The position numbers were made by a program, and so were the translations under genes. Source: Streptomyces sp. ISL-12 (lineage in GTDB: Bacteria > Actinomycetota > Actinomycetes > Streptomycetales > Streptomycetaceae). Taken from it: a stretch of DNA of 64,000 bases. The stretch covers positions 1 to 64,000 of the forward strand of contig NZ_JAGGOO010000007.1 in the NCBI RefSeq assembly GCF_018614415.1, written 5' to 3'. Under the pieces are notes generated by a model, which worked only from the letters and a program-made list of their open reading frames with translations, ran no database searches and was not told the DNA's origin. Numbering within the stretch: position 1 is the stretch's first letter; every line of letters starts with the position of its first letter. Shown in pieces: positions 33,270 to 41,920 of this stretch.

Positions 33270-34190
33270 CTACTCCTCGCCGCTCGTGAAACTCCACCCG
33301 GCCCGGGCCCCCGGCCCGACCACGAGCGTGGAGTTCCCGATCCGCTCCACGTGCCGCTCGGCCACCGGCCGGTCGAGGGCGAAACCGAGGGACCGCAGCC
33401 CCGCCTGATCGCGGGCGACGGCGTCCAGCCGGATCCTCGTGGTGCCGTCGTCCGCGACGACGCCACCGCCCGCCACCGTCCGCACCGCGAACCCGCCCGC
33501 GCGCAGCAGCGGCACCGTGTCGGCCAGGTCCCCCTCCGTCACCCCGAGGCGGACGGACGTCACGTTCCGCATCAGGTGATCCCGGTAGCCGTCGGAGAGG
33601 TACCGCTCCCGGCCGACGTCCCCCGGTCCGCTCGCCGGCTCCGTGTTGCCGCGCGGGTCGGCGAAGTATTCGGGCCGGTACTCCATCCCCCACGCCCCGA
33701 AGGCGTCGTACCGCGTGTCGGTGAACACCGCGTCGAACCACGGCACCGGCACCCCGTCCCCGAAGTCACGGGTCTGCTGGAACTCGACCGGCTCGGGGAC
33801 GCCGTACTCCGGCAGCCGCTCGACGACCTTCGCCAGGTCACCGGCGCGTTCGACGGACACCCCGAGCCCGGCGGAGCCCAGCGTGCCGTCCTGGCCGGGC
33901 AGGTCGCCCACCCCGAACAGCTCGACGTACGTCTCGCGCCCCATCAGATAACGCCCGGTCCACGTCCGCCCGTCCGCCCCGGTCGTGGTCCGCACCTGGA
34001 AGTCGGCGAACTCCCGCAGATACGCCGAGCCCTCGATCGCGTCGGCGGTCTCCCGGTCGAGCACCCCGTACGCGTGGTTGAAGTACAGCAACGGCTCCTC
34101 GCCCGCCCGCGCCGTCACACCACTCGCGACTACCCCCGTCAGTGCCACGGCGAATATCATGACTACTCGTAACATTCCGCGAAGCAGCAT
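33270..34190 (-). CDS. Secreted DUF5829-like protein
   Basis: A 306-aa protein with a signal peptide (RGMLRVVMIFAVALTGVVASGVTARA, about residues 4-29). The mature part starts EPLLYFNHAYGVLDRETADAIEGS and continues with RYLMGRETYVELFG, VPVPWFDAVFTDTRYDAFGAWGMEYRPEYF and a late VRLGVTEGDL region. The FNHAYGVLDRET opening resembles what I recall as DUF5829, a Streptomyces family of unknown role that may have a glyoxalase/VOC-like fold. The family call is from memory. It stands between the SDR gene and a decayed fragment. Confidence 0.7.
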   Translation of the reverse strand: MLLRGMLRVVMIFAVALTGVVASGVTARAGEEPLLYFNHAYGVLDRETADAIEGSAYLREFADFQVRTTTGADGRTWTGRYLMGRETYVELFGVGDLPGQDGTLGSAGLGVSVERAGDLAKVVERLPEYGVPEPVEFQQTRDFGDGVPVPWFDAVFTDTRYDAFGAWGMEYRPEYFADPRGNTEPASGPGDVGRERYLSDGYRDHLMRNVTSVRLGVTEGDLADTVPLLRAGGFAVRTVAGGGVVADDGTTRIRLDAVARDQAGLRSLGFALDRPVAERHVERIGNSTLVVGPGARAGWSFTSGEE

Positions 34191-34204
34191 GAACGCGAGG
34201 GTAG

Positions 34205-34456
34205 TTGAACGACAGCCGGCGCATCGAAGACATCCGGGATTCCCCGTCCACCTACGGCCTCACCGGCCGGTACTACCCGACGGTCATGCTGCTGAACGGC
34301 ATGGACGTGGCCACGTCCCGCAGCATGCTGCGGGGTTTCGACGTATCGGGAGGCCTTGACCTATAGGTGCGCGACCGGCACCTCGCGCTGTCCTGCATGC
34401 ACGCGGACTACCTGGCGCTGTGGAGCACGCTGCCGGCGAACGCGAGGGACGTCTGA
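34205..34456 (+). pseudogene. Small coding remnant with an in-frame amber stop
   Basis: From TTG 34205 the frame reads NDSRRIEDIRDSPSTYG..., reaches TAG at 34364-34366, and continues open in the same frame from GTG 34367 (RDRHLALSCMHADYLALW...) to TGA at 34454-34456. Both halves have coding-like codon use but no recognised homologue. Either one short gene has been broken by a nonsense mutation or two tiny neighbouring frames exist; the first is simpler. I see no ribosome binding site for either half. Confidence 0.4.
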
Positions 34457-34494
34457 GCGGCGGGGACCGGCGCCGGCCGGGACGGAGCGACGCG

Positions 34495-35406
34495 TCAGGC
34501 CGGCCGTGCCGCGGTCGTCTCCGCGCTCCAGCTCGCCAGCAGGCGCAGCGCGTCCGCCGACGGGGAGCCCGGCTCCGCGTGGTACGTGATCAGGGACTGG
34601 TCCGCGTCGTCCACCAGGCGGAACGTCTCGAAGGACAGGGTCAGCTCCCCGACCAGCGGATGCCGCATCCGCTTGACGCCGTGGCTCTTCTCCTTCACAT
34701 CGTGCGCGGCCCACAGCCGCCGGAACGTCCCGCTCTTCATCGACAGCTCCCCGACCAGTGAGGCCAGCAGCGGGTCGTCGGTGTGGCAGCCGGCGTCCAT
34801 CCGGAGGTAGCCGACGATGTCGGAGGCCTTCCCGTCCCACTCCACGAACAGCTCGCGGTAGTCCGGCCGCAGGAACACCAGCCGGGCCCAGTTCCGCTCC
34901 CGGGCCGGCATCCGGTCCCAGTCGCCGAAGAGGGCCGAGGCCAGCGAGTTGTAGGCGAGGACGTCGGTGCGCCGGCCGGTGATGTACGCCGGGACCGTGT
35001 CGATCGAGTCCAGCAGTTGCCGCAGCTCCGGCCGCACCTGCTGGGCCCGCACCGCGTGCCTGCCCCGCTGCTGCTTCGGCTTGGCCAGGTGCGTCAGGTG
35101 GGCGCGCTCGGCGTCGGTCAGCCGCAGCGCGCGGGCGATGGCCTCCAGGACCTCCGCCGACACGTTCCGCCCGTTGCCCTGCTCCAGGCGGGTGTAGTAC
35201 GCCACGGACACCCCGGCGAGCTGCGCCAGCTCCTCCCGGCGCAGCCCCGGCACCCGGCGGGCCCGCCCGTACGAGGGCAGCCCGACGTCCTCCGGCTTCA
35301 GCCGGGCCCGCCGGGTGCGCAGGAACTCGCTCAGCTCGGCGCGCTGGTCCAGGCCCGGGCCGGCGCCGGGTGCGGGCGAGGATGCGGATGCGGGCGGTAC
35401 GTCCAT
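34495..35406 (-). CDS. MmyB-like helix-turn-helix regulator (third of three)
   Basis: A 303-aa member of the same family as 29612 and 31327, with a Pro/Ala-rich N-terminal leader of about 20 residues. Helix-turn-helix signature LRREELAQLAGVSVAYYTRLEQGNGRN, then the ligand domain (YITGRRTDVLAYNSLASALFGDW ... RPDYRELFVEWDG ... RLWAAHDVKEKSHGVKRMRHPLVGELTLSFETFRL ... YHAEPGSPSADALRLLAS). It is divergent from the alcohol dehydrogenase gene at 35614, a pairing common in Streptomyces, and probably represses it. An inverted repeat lies between the genes at 35455. Confidence 0.9.
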   Translation of the reverse strand: MDVPPASASSPAPGAGPGLDQRAELSEFLRTRRARLKPEDVGLPSYGRARRVPGLRREELAQLAGVSVAYYTRLEQGNGRNVSAEVLEAIARALRLTDAERAHLTHLAKPKQQRGRHAVRAQQVRPELRQLLDSIDTVPAYITGRRTDVLAYNSLASALFGDWDRMPARERNWARLVFLRPDYRELFVEWDGKASDIVGYLRMDAGCHTDDPLLASLVGELSMKSGTFRRLWAAHDVKEKSHGVKRMRHPLVGELTLSFETFRLVDDADQSLITYHAEPGSPSADALRLLASWSAETTAARPA

Positions 35407-35454
35407 GCTCTCCAGTATCCCCGTCCGTATTCCTGGACACAGGCGGTCGTACGC

Positions 35455-35472
35455 ACAGGAGCCTGATCCTGT
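35455..35472. promoter_or_regulatory. Operator candidate upstream of alcohol dehydrogenase
   Basis: acagga gcctga tcctgt, a perfect 6-bp inverted repeat with a 6-nt spacer, is flanked by direct copies of gtacgca; a further copy lies around 35492. It is in the 207-bp region between the MmyB-like regulator and the adh gene. Confidence 0.45.
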
Positions 35473-35613
35473 CAGTGGTACGCACGGCGGACGTACGCAA
35501 AACCGTGGTCTGGGTGGCAGCCCGCCCGGACGGCACGCTGGATGACGCGCCCCGGCCGACCGGCCGGCCGGCGCTTCGCAAGACCCCGCTACGAAGATTC
35601 CGGAGAACCCGGC

Positions 35614-36654
35614 ATGACCACTGTCGCCGCGTACGCCGCCCCCGCCGCCAAGGCTCCGCTGGAGCGCACCACCATCGAGCGGCGGGACGTCCGCGAGCAC
35701 GACGTCCTGATCGACATCCAGTACGCCGGTATCTGCCACTCCGACATCCACCAGGCCCGTGAGGGCTGGGGCGAGGCCATCTTCCCGATGGTCCCCGGCC
35801 ACGAGATCGCCGGTGTCGTCTCGGAGGTCGGCCCCGGTGTGACGAAGTTCAAGGTCGGCGACCGCGTCGGCGTCGGCTGCATGGTCGACTCCTGCCGCGA
35901 GTGCGAGAACTGCAAGGCGGGCCAGGAGCAGTACTGCGTCCGCGGCCAGATCGGCACGTACAACGCCATCGGCCGCGACGGTGAGCCCACCTACGGCGGC
36001 TACTCGCAGAAGATCGTCGTCGACGAGGCGTTCACGGTCCGCATCCCGGACGGCCTGTCCCTCGACGAGGCCGCGCCGCTGCTCTGCGCCGGCATCACCA
36101 CGTACTCCCCGCTGAAGCGCTTCGGCGCCGGCCCCGGCAAGAAGGTCGCCGTCGTCGGCCTGGGCGGTCTCGGCCACATGGCCGTCAAGATCGCGCACGC
36201 CCTCGGCGCCGAGGTGACCGTCCTGTCGCAGTCGCTGCGCAAGAAGGACGACGGTCTCAAGCTGGGCGCCGACCACTACTACGCCACCAGCGACCCGGCG
36301 ACCTTCACCGAGCTGGCCGGCACCTTCGACCTGATCGTCTCCACGGTCTCGGCGCCCCTGGACTTCGGCGCGTACCTGAGCCTGCTGACGGCGCGGGGCA
36401 CCCTGGCCAACGTCGGCGCCCCCGAGGAGCCGATCTCGCTGAACCTCTTCTCCCTCATCGGCGGCGGCAAGAACCTGGCCGGTTCGATGATCGGCGGCAT
36501 CGCCGAGACGCAGGAGATGCTGGACTTCTGCGCCGCGCACGGCATCGGCGCGGAGATCGAGCTGATCGAGGCGAGCCAGATCAACGAGGCCTACGAGCGG
36601 GTGCTCGCCAGCGACGTGCGCTACCGCTTCGTGATCGACACGGCGACGATCTGA
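35614..36654 (+). CDS. Zinc-dependent NAD(P) alcohol dehydrogenase (CAD/YahK type)
   Basis: A 346-aa medium-chain dehydrogenase. Catalytic zinc ligands in GICHSDIH and PGHEIAG, the structural-zinc quartet [15 protein letters not shown], and the cofactor fold [13 protein letters not shown] are intact; the length is right for the cinnamyl-alcohol-dehydrogenase-like group that reduces aldehydes with NADPH. ATG 35614 follows a cggagaa ribosome binding site. It is divergent from the third MmyB-like regulator. Aldehyde detoxification is a plausible role, but the substrate is unknown. Confidence 0.93.
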   Translation: MTTVAAYAAPAAKAPLERTTIERRDVREHDVLIDIQYAGICHSDIHQAREGWGEAIFPMVPGHEIAGVVSEVGPGVTKFKVGDRVGVGCMVDSCRECENCKAGQEQYCVRGQIGTYNAIGRDGEPTYGGYSQKIVVDEAFTVRIPDGLSLDEAAPLLCAGITTYSPLKRFGAGPGKKVAVVGLGGLGHMAVKIAHALGAEVTVLSQSLRKKDDGLKLGADHYYATSDPATFTELAGTFDLIVSTVSAPLDFGAYLSLLTARGTLANVGAPEEPISLNLFSLIGGGKNLAGSMIGGIAETQEMLDFCAAHGIGAEIELIEASQINEAYERVLASDVRYRFVIDTATI

Positions 36655-36869
36655 TCGACGCGACGACCCCCCCGCAGCTGTTCCCCTCATGGGGACCGGC
36701 GGCGGGGGAGCGGCCGTATGCCACGCTCTCGGCCAGGTGCCTCCCCGCGCTCCGGCCGTTCACAGGCCCGCCGAGGACCTGAGCCGTTCGACGCCGTCAC
36801 CCCGGAGGGTGTCCAGGCAGGCGGCGGTGCGTCCGGTCGAGAGCAGCGGCAGGGACAGGGCGGGGCCGG

Positions 36870-37127
36870 AGATTCGGCAAGCAGACCCCCGGGTCGATCG
36901 TCGACCAGCTCGAACGGGCCGGCTACGCCCGACGGGTGCCCGACCCGCGCGACGCCCGGGCCCGCCTGGTCACCCTCACCGCCCGCGGCCATGAACGCGT
37001 CGGACTGAGCCTGCCCGTCGTCCGCGACGTCCAGGAGCAGTGGACGGCCCACCTGGGCCCCGCGCGCACCCGGCAGCTGAGGCAGGCCCTGGAAGCGCTG
37101 CGCGAGATCACCGACCCGCACCGCTGA
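36870..37127 (+). pseudogene. 5'-truncated MarR-family regulator remnant
   Basis: The frame encodes FGKQTPGSIVDQLERAGYARRVPD then PRDARARLVTLTARGHE and a C-terminal helix (EQWTAHLGPARTRQLRQALEALREI). That is the recognition helix, wing and dimerisation helix of a MarR protein. The N-terminal dimerisation helices and first part of the winged helix are missing: upstream, the frame runs through Arg/Gly-rich nonsense to a TGA at 36780. No usable start precedes the preserved part, so a functional protein is unlikely. The 500 bp between adh and the DUF4291 gene holds nothing else I can support. Confidence 0.65.
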
Positions 37128-37158
37128 CGCCGCCCGGCGCGGCGGCCCGCGGCTCCGA

Positions 37159-37752
37159 TCAGGAGTGCAGGTGCGCGAGGAGGCCGTCCGCGGCGGGGTA
37201 GGGCCGCTCCTCGGGCAGCAGCCGGTGCGCGGCGTCCGGATCACCGGCGGCGAGGTGCTCACGGATCGTGCGGGCGAGCGGGGTCACGTCACGGACGGAG
37301 ACCGTCCACTCGTCCGCGTAACGCGGTACGGCCTCACCGGAGAGCCCGAGCTGCAGCGACCGGTACGGCAGCGGCCGCGAACGCAGGTCCCGCTCGGGGT
37401 CCCACTGCACCCGGGCCGGCGAGCGCTTCAGCTCGCTCCGCCAGGCGTCGGGGCCGGCGTGCAGCCCGCGTACGTAGCTCGACAGGCACGCGTTGCGCAG
37501 CGCCCACTCGAACCCGTCCCGCGTGATCTCGACGGCGAGCACGGTCTCCTGCCCGGGCTTCGTGGCCCAGCCGCAGCGGTACATCATCCACAGGAACGAC
37601 GGCTTGATCCATGTCATGCGGTCGCGCTTCCACGCGGCGGGAAACCTCCCGTCCCGGGCGGCGGGCAGGCCCAGTTCCGGCGGGTAGGCCTGGTAGACGG
37701 TGATCGTCGACGGCCCGTAGGCCGCCCGGATCTCGCGCTGCGGTCGTTCCAT
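37159..37752 (-). CDS. DUF4291 family protein
   Basis: A 197-aa protein with the family hallmark RMTWIKPSFLWMMYRCGWA (about residues 45-63) and the start RAAYGPSTITVYQAYPPELG. The C-terminal part contains QLGLSGEAVPRYADEW. DUF4291 is widespread in bacteria and fungi but has no established function; the conserved Trp, Lys and aromatic residues suggest nucleic acid or nucleotide chemistry, which is speculation. A frameshifted partial copy of the same gene lies 2.6 kb away at 40312-40540. Confidence 0.88.
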   Translation of the reverse strand: MERPQREIRAAYGPSTITVYQAYPPELGLPAARDGRFPAAWKRDRMTWIKPSFLWMMYRCGWATKPGQETVLAVEITRDGFEWALRNACLSSYVRGLHAGPDAWRSELKRSPARVQWDPERDLRSRPLPYRSLQLGLSGEAVPRYADEWTVSVRDVTPLARTIREHLAAGDPDAAHRLLPEERPYPAADGLLAHLHS

Positions 37753-37947
37753 GGGGTACAGCGTCGACGCGTCCCGCGCCGGTGGCCACCGGTTTTCTTC
37801 ACACCCGGGCGCACGTCCCAGTGGGCGGGCGCGGAATCGCGCGGGGTGCTCGTGCGTTGTGACGGGTGGCCGTGGGCGCCCGTGGTGTGTGAGCCGAGGG
37901 GCCCGAGTGATTCAGTGACACTGAAGTGACAGAGAGTGGAGGCCGCG

Positions 37948-38460
37948 ATGGCCGCGCAGACGCAGAGGGCCGTGCTGGCGGGCGGATGCTTCTGGGGGAT
38001 GCAGGACCTGATCCGCAAGCTCCCGGGCGTGACGGCGACCAGGGTCGGCTACACCGGGGGTGACGTGCCGAACGCGACGTACCGCGACCACGGGACGCAC
38101 GCGGAGGCCATCGAGATCCTCTTCGACCCGGAGCAGACCGACTACCGGGCGCTCCTGGAGTTCTTCTTCCAGATCCACGACCCGAGCACCAAGAACCGCC
38201 AGGGCAACGACATCGGCATGAGCTACCGCTCGGCGATCTACTACGTGGACGACGAGCAGAAGCGCATCGCGGAGGACACCATCGCGGACGTGGACGCCTC
38301 CGGGCTGTGGCCGGGCAAGGTCGTCACCGAGGTAGAGCCGGTCGGCCCCTTCTGGGAGGCCGAGCCCGAGCACCAGGACTACCTGGAGCGTTACCCCGAC
38401 GGCTACACCTGCCACTTCCCGCGCCCGGGCTGGCGGCTGCCGGCCCGCGCCGAGGGCTGA
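37948..38460 (+). CDS. msrA: Peptide-methionine (S)-S-oxide reductase
   Basis: Repairs oxidised methionine. The 170-aa protein carries the catalytic Cys14 in [12 protein letters not shown], then [24 protein letters not shown] and FFQIHDPS, with the GxG and acidic pocket residues in place. The C-terminus lacks an obvious pair of resolving cysteines; a single later Cys (GYTCHFPRP) could serve. ATG 37948 is preferred: GTGGAGG sits nine bases upstream, while an in-frame start at 37936 would overlap that site. Confidence 0.95.
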   Translation: MAAQTQRAVLAGGCFWGMQDLIRKLPGVTATRVGYTGGDVPNATYRDHGTHAEAIEILFDPEQTDYRALLEFFFQIHDPSTKNRQGNDIGMSYRSAIYYVDDEQKRIAEDTIADVDASGLWPGKVVTEVEPVGPFWEAEPEHQDYLERYPDGYTCHFPRPGWRLPARAEG

Positions 38461-38480
38461 CGCCGCGGGCTGCGCGACCG

Positions 38481-39494
38481 TCACCGCGCGTCGCGCAGCC
38501 GCAGCAGATACGTCGCCGTGAGCGAGACCGCGCGGTCCGGGTCGGACGACAGCTCCACGAGGGCGCGGGACGCCGTGGGCCCCGGTATGTCGGCCAGCGC
38601 CTGGGTCAGCCGTACCCGGGCGGGCGCGGTGGAGGCGTCCCGGGCGAGGCGGTCGGCCAGCGCGGCGGCGATCCGCTCCGCCGTCGCCGCGTCGCCCGCC
38701 AGCACGCTCAGCGCGTCGGCCGCGTCGGTGTCGTTCCGGCCGTCCGCGATCATGTCGACGAGCGTGGGGACCGTGTCCGCCGACCCCCGCGTCCCGAGCG
38801 CCAGGGCGGCCTGGCCGCGGACCACGGCATCGGGGTGGGCGAGGGCCTCCCGCAGCCGGGCGGCGGCCCGGTCGCCGGGCAGCGCGGCGAGGGAGCGGAC
38901 GGCCCGTTCCCGCACCGCCGCCACCGGTGAGCCGAGGGCGTCGGCCAGCAGCGCCGTACCGCCGTCGCCGCCCTCGCCCGACCGTGCCAGCGCCCAGCGC
39001 AGGGCTCCGGCGACGTTCGGGTCCGTCTCGCTCAGTACCGCCTCGACCAGGGCCTCCACCGGCACCGGAACCTCGTCGCCCGAGGACAGGGCCGCGCGCT
39101 GACGGTCGACGGCGCTCTTCGAACCCAGCGCCTGGAGGACCGCGACGACCTGGAGGACCTCCTCCCAGTCGGCGGGCTCCGCGGCGTCGATCCGGCGCAG
39201 CCGCGTCAGCAGCTCGGTCTCGGCCGCGATGCGCCGGCGCGTCTGCCGGATGAGGTCGTCGACGAGCGCCGAGGGCGTGAAGCCGGAATCGTCGAGCGCG
39301 CGCCCGATCTCGCGCAGTGACAGCCCCAGCGACCGCAGGCTCTCGATGTGGAAGATCCGCCGGATGTCCTCGCCGGAGTACTCCCGGTAACCGGAGCCCG
39401 TACGTCCCGAAGGCCGCAGCAGGCCCAGCGACTCGTAATGCCTGAGCATGCGGGCGCTGACCCCGGACCGCCGCGCCACCTCACCGATCAACAC
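38481..39494 (-). CDS. MerR regulator with C-terminal HEAT repeats
   Basis: A 337-aa regulator. Residues 1-70 form the MerR winged helix (LIGEVARRSGVSARMLRHYESLGLL ... GYREYSGEDIRRI) and residues about 75-110 the dimer coiled coil. Then come HEAT/armadillo-type repeats (SETDPNVAGALRWALAR ... AVRERAVRSLAALPGDRAA ... DAVVRGQAALALGTRG ... DDTDAADALSVLA-like units) instead of the usual small effector domain. GTG 39494 begins 3 nt after the stop of the upstream HEAT gene, which means cotranscription. The HEAT part may bind a protein partner rather than a small ligand. Confidence 0.88.
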   Translation of the reverse strand: MLIGEVARRSGVSARMLRHYESLGLLRPSGRTGSGYREYSGEDIRRIFHIESLRSLGLSLREIGRALDDSGFTPSALVDDLIRQTRRRIAAETELLTRLRRIDAAEPADWEEVLQVVAVLQALGSKSAVDRQRAALSSGDEVPVPVEALVEAVLSETDPNVAGALRWALARSGEGGDGGTALLADALGSPVAAVRERAVRSLAALPGDRAAARLREALAHPDAVVRGQAALALGTRGSADTVPTLVDMIADGRNDTDAADALSVLAGDAATAERIAAALADRLARDASTAPARVRLTQALADIPGPTASRALVELSSDPDRAVSLTATYLLRLRDAR

Positions 39495-39497
39495 GCC

Positions 39498-40172
39498 CTA
39501 TCGTCCCTCCTGACGGCCGGCCCCGCCGAGGGCCACGACGCGCTTCGCCTCCTCGATCGCGAACTCGAACCCCGCGTCCGGGTCGCGCAGCAGCCGTTCC
39601 GTGGCGAGCGCGTGCGCCTGTGCCTCCCGGTCGGCGCCGGCTGCCACGGCACGCAGCAGCGGCGTCACCGCCTCCCCCAGCGCGACCAACGCCCGGCTGA
39701 GACTGAGCCGTGTCTCCCGCCCGCCCCGCCCGAGCTGCGTCGCCAGCACCGCGGCCAGCCCCGGTTCCGCACCCTCCGGCACCAGCAGGACCGCGGTCCG
39801 CCAGGCGCTGCGCGCCACCTCGTCGTCGGCGTCGGTCAGCAGTTCCCGGGTGATCGCCGGCCACGCCCGCCGGTCCCCGATCTTGGACAGCGTGTGCAAC
39901 GCCTGACTCCGCGCCCGCGCCCGCGCGGAGCGGACCTCACGGAGCAGCGCGGGAAGCGTCAGGGACACCGGGTGCCGGGTGAGCGCCCAGGTCAGCATGT
40001 CGCGGACGAAGAACTCGGGCTCGACCGCGCAGCGCTCGACGAGCGCGTCGACGTAACGCGGATCCGGTGCCGTACCGACCGCGAGAGCCGCGCTCAGCCG
40101 TACGGAGGCGCGGTCGTCCTCCAGCGCTCGGAGGGCACGCGGCGCCTCCGTTTCCGGTTCTGTCATGGCCAT
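39498..40172 (-). CDS. HEAT-repeat protein
   Basis: A 224-aa cytoplasmic protein built from HEAT-like helical repeats: RALEDDRASVRLSAALAVGT, ALVERCAVEPEFFVRDMLTWAL, EVRSARARARSQALHTLSKIGD, LTDADDEVARSAWRTAVLL and a final ETRLSLSRALVALG. No enzyme motif is present; HEAT repeats usually scaffold protein contacts. Start ATG 40172 has GAGGAGG eight bases upstream. Its stop is 3 nt from the start of the MerR-HEAT gene, so the two form an operon, and the two HEAT arrays may bind each other or a common partner. Confidence 0.85.
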   Translation of the reverse strand: MAMTEPETEAPRALRALEDDRASVRLSAALAVGTAPDPRYVDALVERCAVEPEFFVRDMLTWALTRHPVSLTLPALLREVRSARARARSQALHTLSKIGDRRAWPAITRELLTDADDEVARSAWRTAVLLVPEGAEPGLAAVLATQLGRGGRETRLSLSRALVALGEAVTPLLRAVAAGADREAQAHALATERLLRDPDAGFEFAIEEAKRVVALGGAGRQEGR

Positions 40173-40311
40173 CGGGAACGCCTCCTCGGCAAGCGGTGAC
40201 AGGTGACAGCAGTGAACGCCCTGTCACCGTGTCAAGGTCAACGGGGACCCGCTGCCGATGGCCACAACCCGTCGAACAGCCCCTTCGGCCTCTGACGGAG
40301 CGCGGCTCCGG

Positions 40312-40540
40312 TCATGGGCGCAGGTGGGCCGTCAGTTCGTCCGCGACGGGGTAGGCCCGCTCTTCGGGCAGCGACCGGGCCGCGGCGTCCGGATCGCCGC
40401 CGCTCACGCGTGCGTGGATCTCGTGGGCGAGCGGAGTCACGTCGCGATGGAGACCGTCCACCCGTCCGCGTACCGCCGGACAGCCTCGCCGGAGAGCCCG
40501 AGCTGTGCGGCCGGTGGAGCTCCGTCCGCCATTGATCCAC
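40312..40540 (-). pseudogene. Frameshifted fragment of a DUF4291 gene
   Basis: On the minus strand QLGLSGEAVRRYADGWTVSI matches the C-terminal part of the intact DUF4291 protein at 37159 (QLGLSGEAVPRYADEWTVSV). Directly after it one base is missing relative to the intact gene (gtccgtgacgtg versus atcgcgacgtg), and the frame runs into TGA. In the shifted frame the match resumes as PLAHEI... and continues through DPDAAARSLPEERAYPVADELTAHLRP to a stop at 40312. The first two thirds of the gene are absent. The rest of the 507-bp gap 40173-40679 holds nothing I can support. Confidence 0.8.
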
Positions 40541-40679
40541 GGATGCGGCAGCTACCCCAGGGCAGGGTGCGACCACCGCAGAACACCGCCTTCGACTCGT
40601 GCCGGACACGTGCCATCGGGCGGGACGCCGGTCGGACAGGAGACACCCGGCCCAGCCCACCGCGAGGAGTCGGCCGCAA

Positions 40680-41798
40680 TCAGTGCGGCAGCGTCGCCGG
40701 GCTGCCCCCGTTGGCCTCGTAGCCCGCCACCGCCAGGGCCCGGTAGACCGCGAACTCGGCCGCCGGGTCGGCGGACAGGGTCCAGGGGAGGGCGCCGACG
40801 TGGCCGTCTATGTGCACCAGCTGGTTCATGGCCTCGGCCCAGCGCTCGCCGCGGACCAGGAAGAACAGCAGCAGATGGCGGACGTGCGCCGACATCGGGT
40901 CGTCGGGGCGGGCGCCGTGGACCGCGTGCAGGGCGCCGTGGACCGCCTTGGTGACGACCTCGCTCTGGTGGAACCCGCTGACCAGGTTGACCTCGGGCAG
41001 GTGCTCGAACACCGCGAACAGGGGCATCGCGGCGAGCAGGGAGCCCCGGGGCGCGCGGGCCGCCGCGGCCTCGGCGAAGGAGTAGGCCAGATCCCGGGAG
41101 CCGTGCCACTTCTCGCACCAGTAGTGCAGCGCGGCCAGGTGCGCCCCCATGTGCGCCGGCGCGCGGTCGAGGATCTTCAGCCAGAGCTGCTCGAACTCCG
41201 CCCGCTCGTAGCCCAGGCCGCGGGCCACCGACAACTCGATGATGTACGGCACCGGATCACCGGGGGCCAGCAGCGCCGCGTCGCCGCACGCCGCCCGCGC
41301 CTCCTCCATGATGATCCGGAACTCGTCCGTGCCCGGCGTCGACGTCCGCCACGCCTGCTGCACCAGGAACTCGGCGTGCACCGCCGCGCCGCCCGCTTCC
41401 TTGGGGTTCTCCGCCCGCCACACCCGCAGCCACTGGCCGCCCGGCGGCTCCGCGACCCCGCCCGGCCGCTGCTGCAACTCCAGTGCCGCCGCGCCCGCGA
41501 ACGCCTGCACGCGCTGCCAACGCCGCTCGCCCTCCGCCTCCGTACCGGCGAGGAGCTGCTGTGCCGCGCGGTAGTCCTGGGTGCGCTGCACCAGGTCGAG
41601 AACGTCGATCAGGTCCTGGTCGGGGCCGGGCATCCGGATGTCCAGCTCCTCCTCCAGGACGAAGCCGTAGTGCGCGGGGTCCGCGGCGTCGGGATGACCG
41701 GGCGGCACCTGCTCGATCATGCCGCGCCGGCGCCGGAAGACGGGGAGCAGCACGAAGCCGATCATGACCAGCGCCAGCAGGACCCAGAGAATCTCCAT
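40680..41798 (-). CDS. Membrane-anchored protein of unknown function
   Basis: A 372-aa protein: one N-terminal transmembrane helix (EILWVLLALVMIGFVLLPVF), a short basic stretch, then a large cytoplasmic Ala/Leu-rich helical domain. Aromatic motifs such as QWLRVWRAENPKEAGG, HYWCEKWHGSRDLAYSFAEAAAARAPRGSLLAAMPLFAVFEH and HVRHLLLFFLVRGERWAEAMNQL suggest a helical-repeat (TPR-like) fold. The topology is visible; the function is not. It is divergent from the cystathionine gamma-synthase gene across 122 bp. Confidence 0.75.
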   Translation of the reverse strand: MEILWVLLALVMIGFVLLPVFRRRRGMIEQVPPGHPDAADPAHYGFVLEEELDIRMPGPDQDLIDVLDLVQRTQDYRAAQQLLAGTEAEGERRWQRVQAFAGAAALELQQRPGGVAEPPGGQWLRVWRAENPKEAGGAAVHAEFLVQQAWRTSTPGTDEFRIIMEEARAACGDAALLAPGDPVPYIIELSVARGLGYERAEFEQLWLKILDRAPAHMGAHLAALHYWCEKWHGSRDLAYSFAEAAAARAPRGSLLAAMPLFAVFEHLPEVNLVSGFHQSEVVTKAVHGALHAVHGARPDDPMSAHVRHLLLFFLVRGERWAEAMNQLVHIDGHVGALPWTLSADPAAEFAVYRALAVAGYEANGGSPATLPH

Positions 41799-41920
41799 GC
41801 CTCAAGCGAACCAGACCACGCCGACAATTGGCCAACCTGTCCCCGAGCCTGTGGAAAACCCGCCCGGCCGTACGTCCTCGCGAACGTCGTGGACGCTCGC
41901 GGCGCACTACGCTCAGCCCC

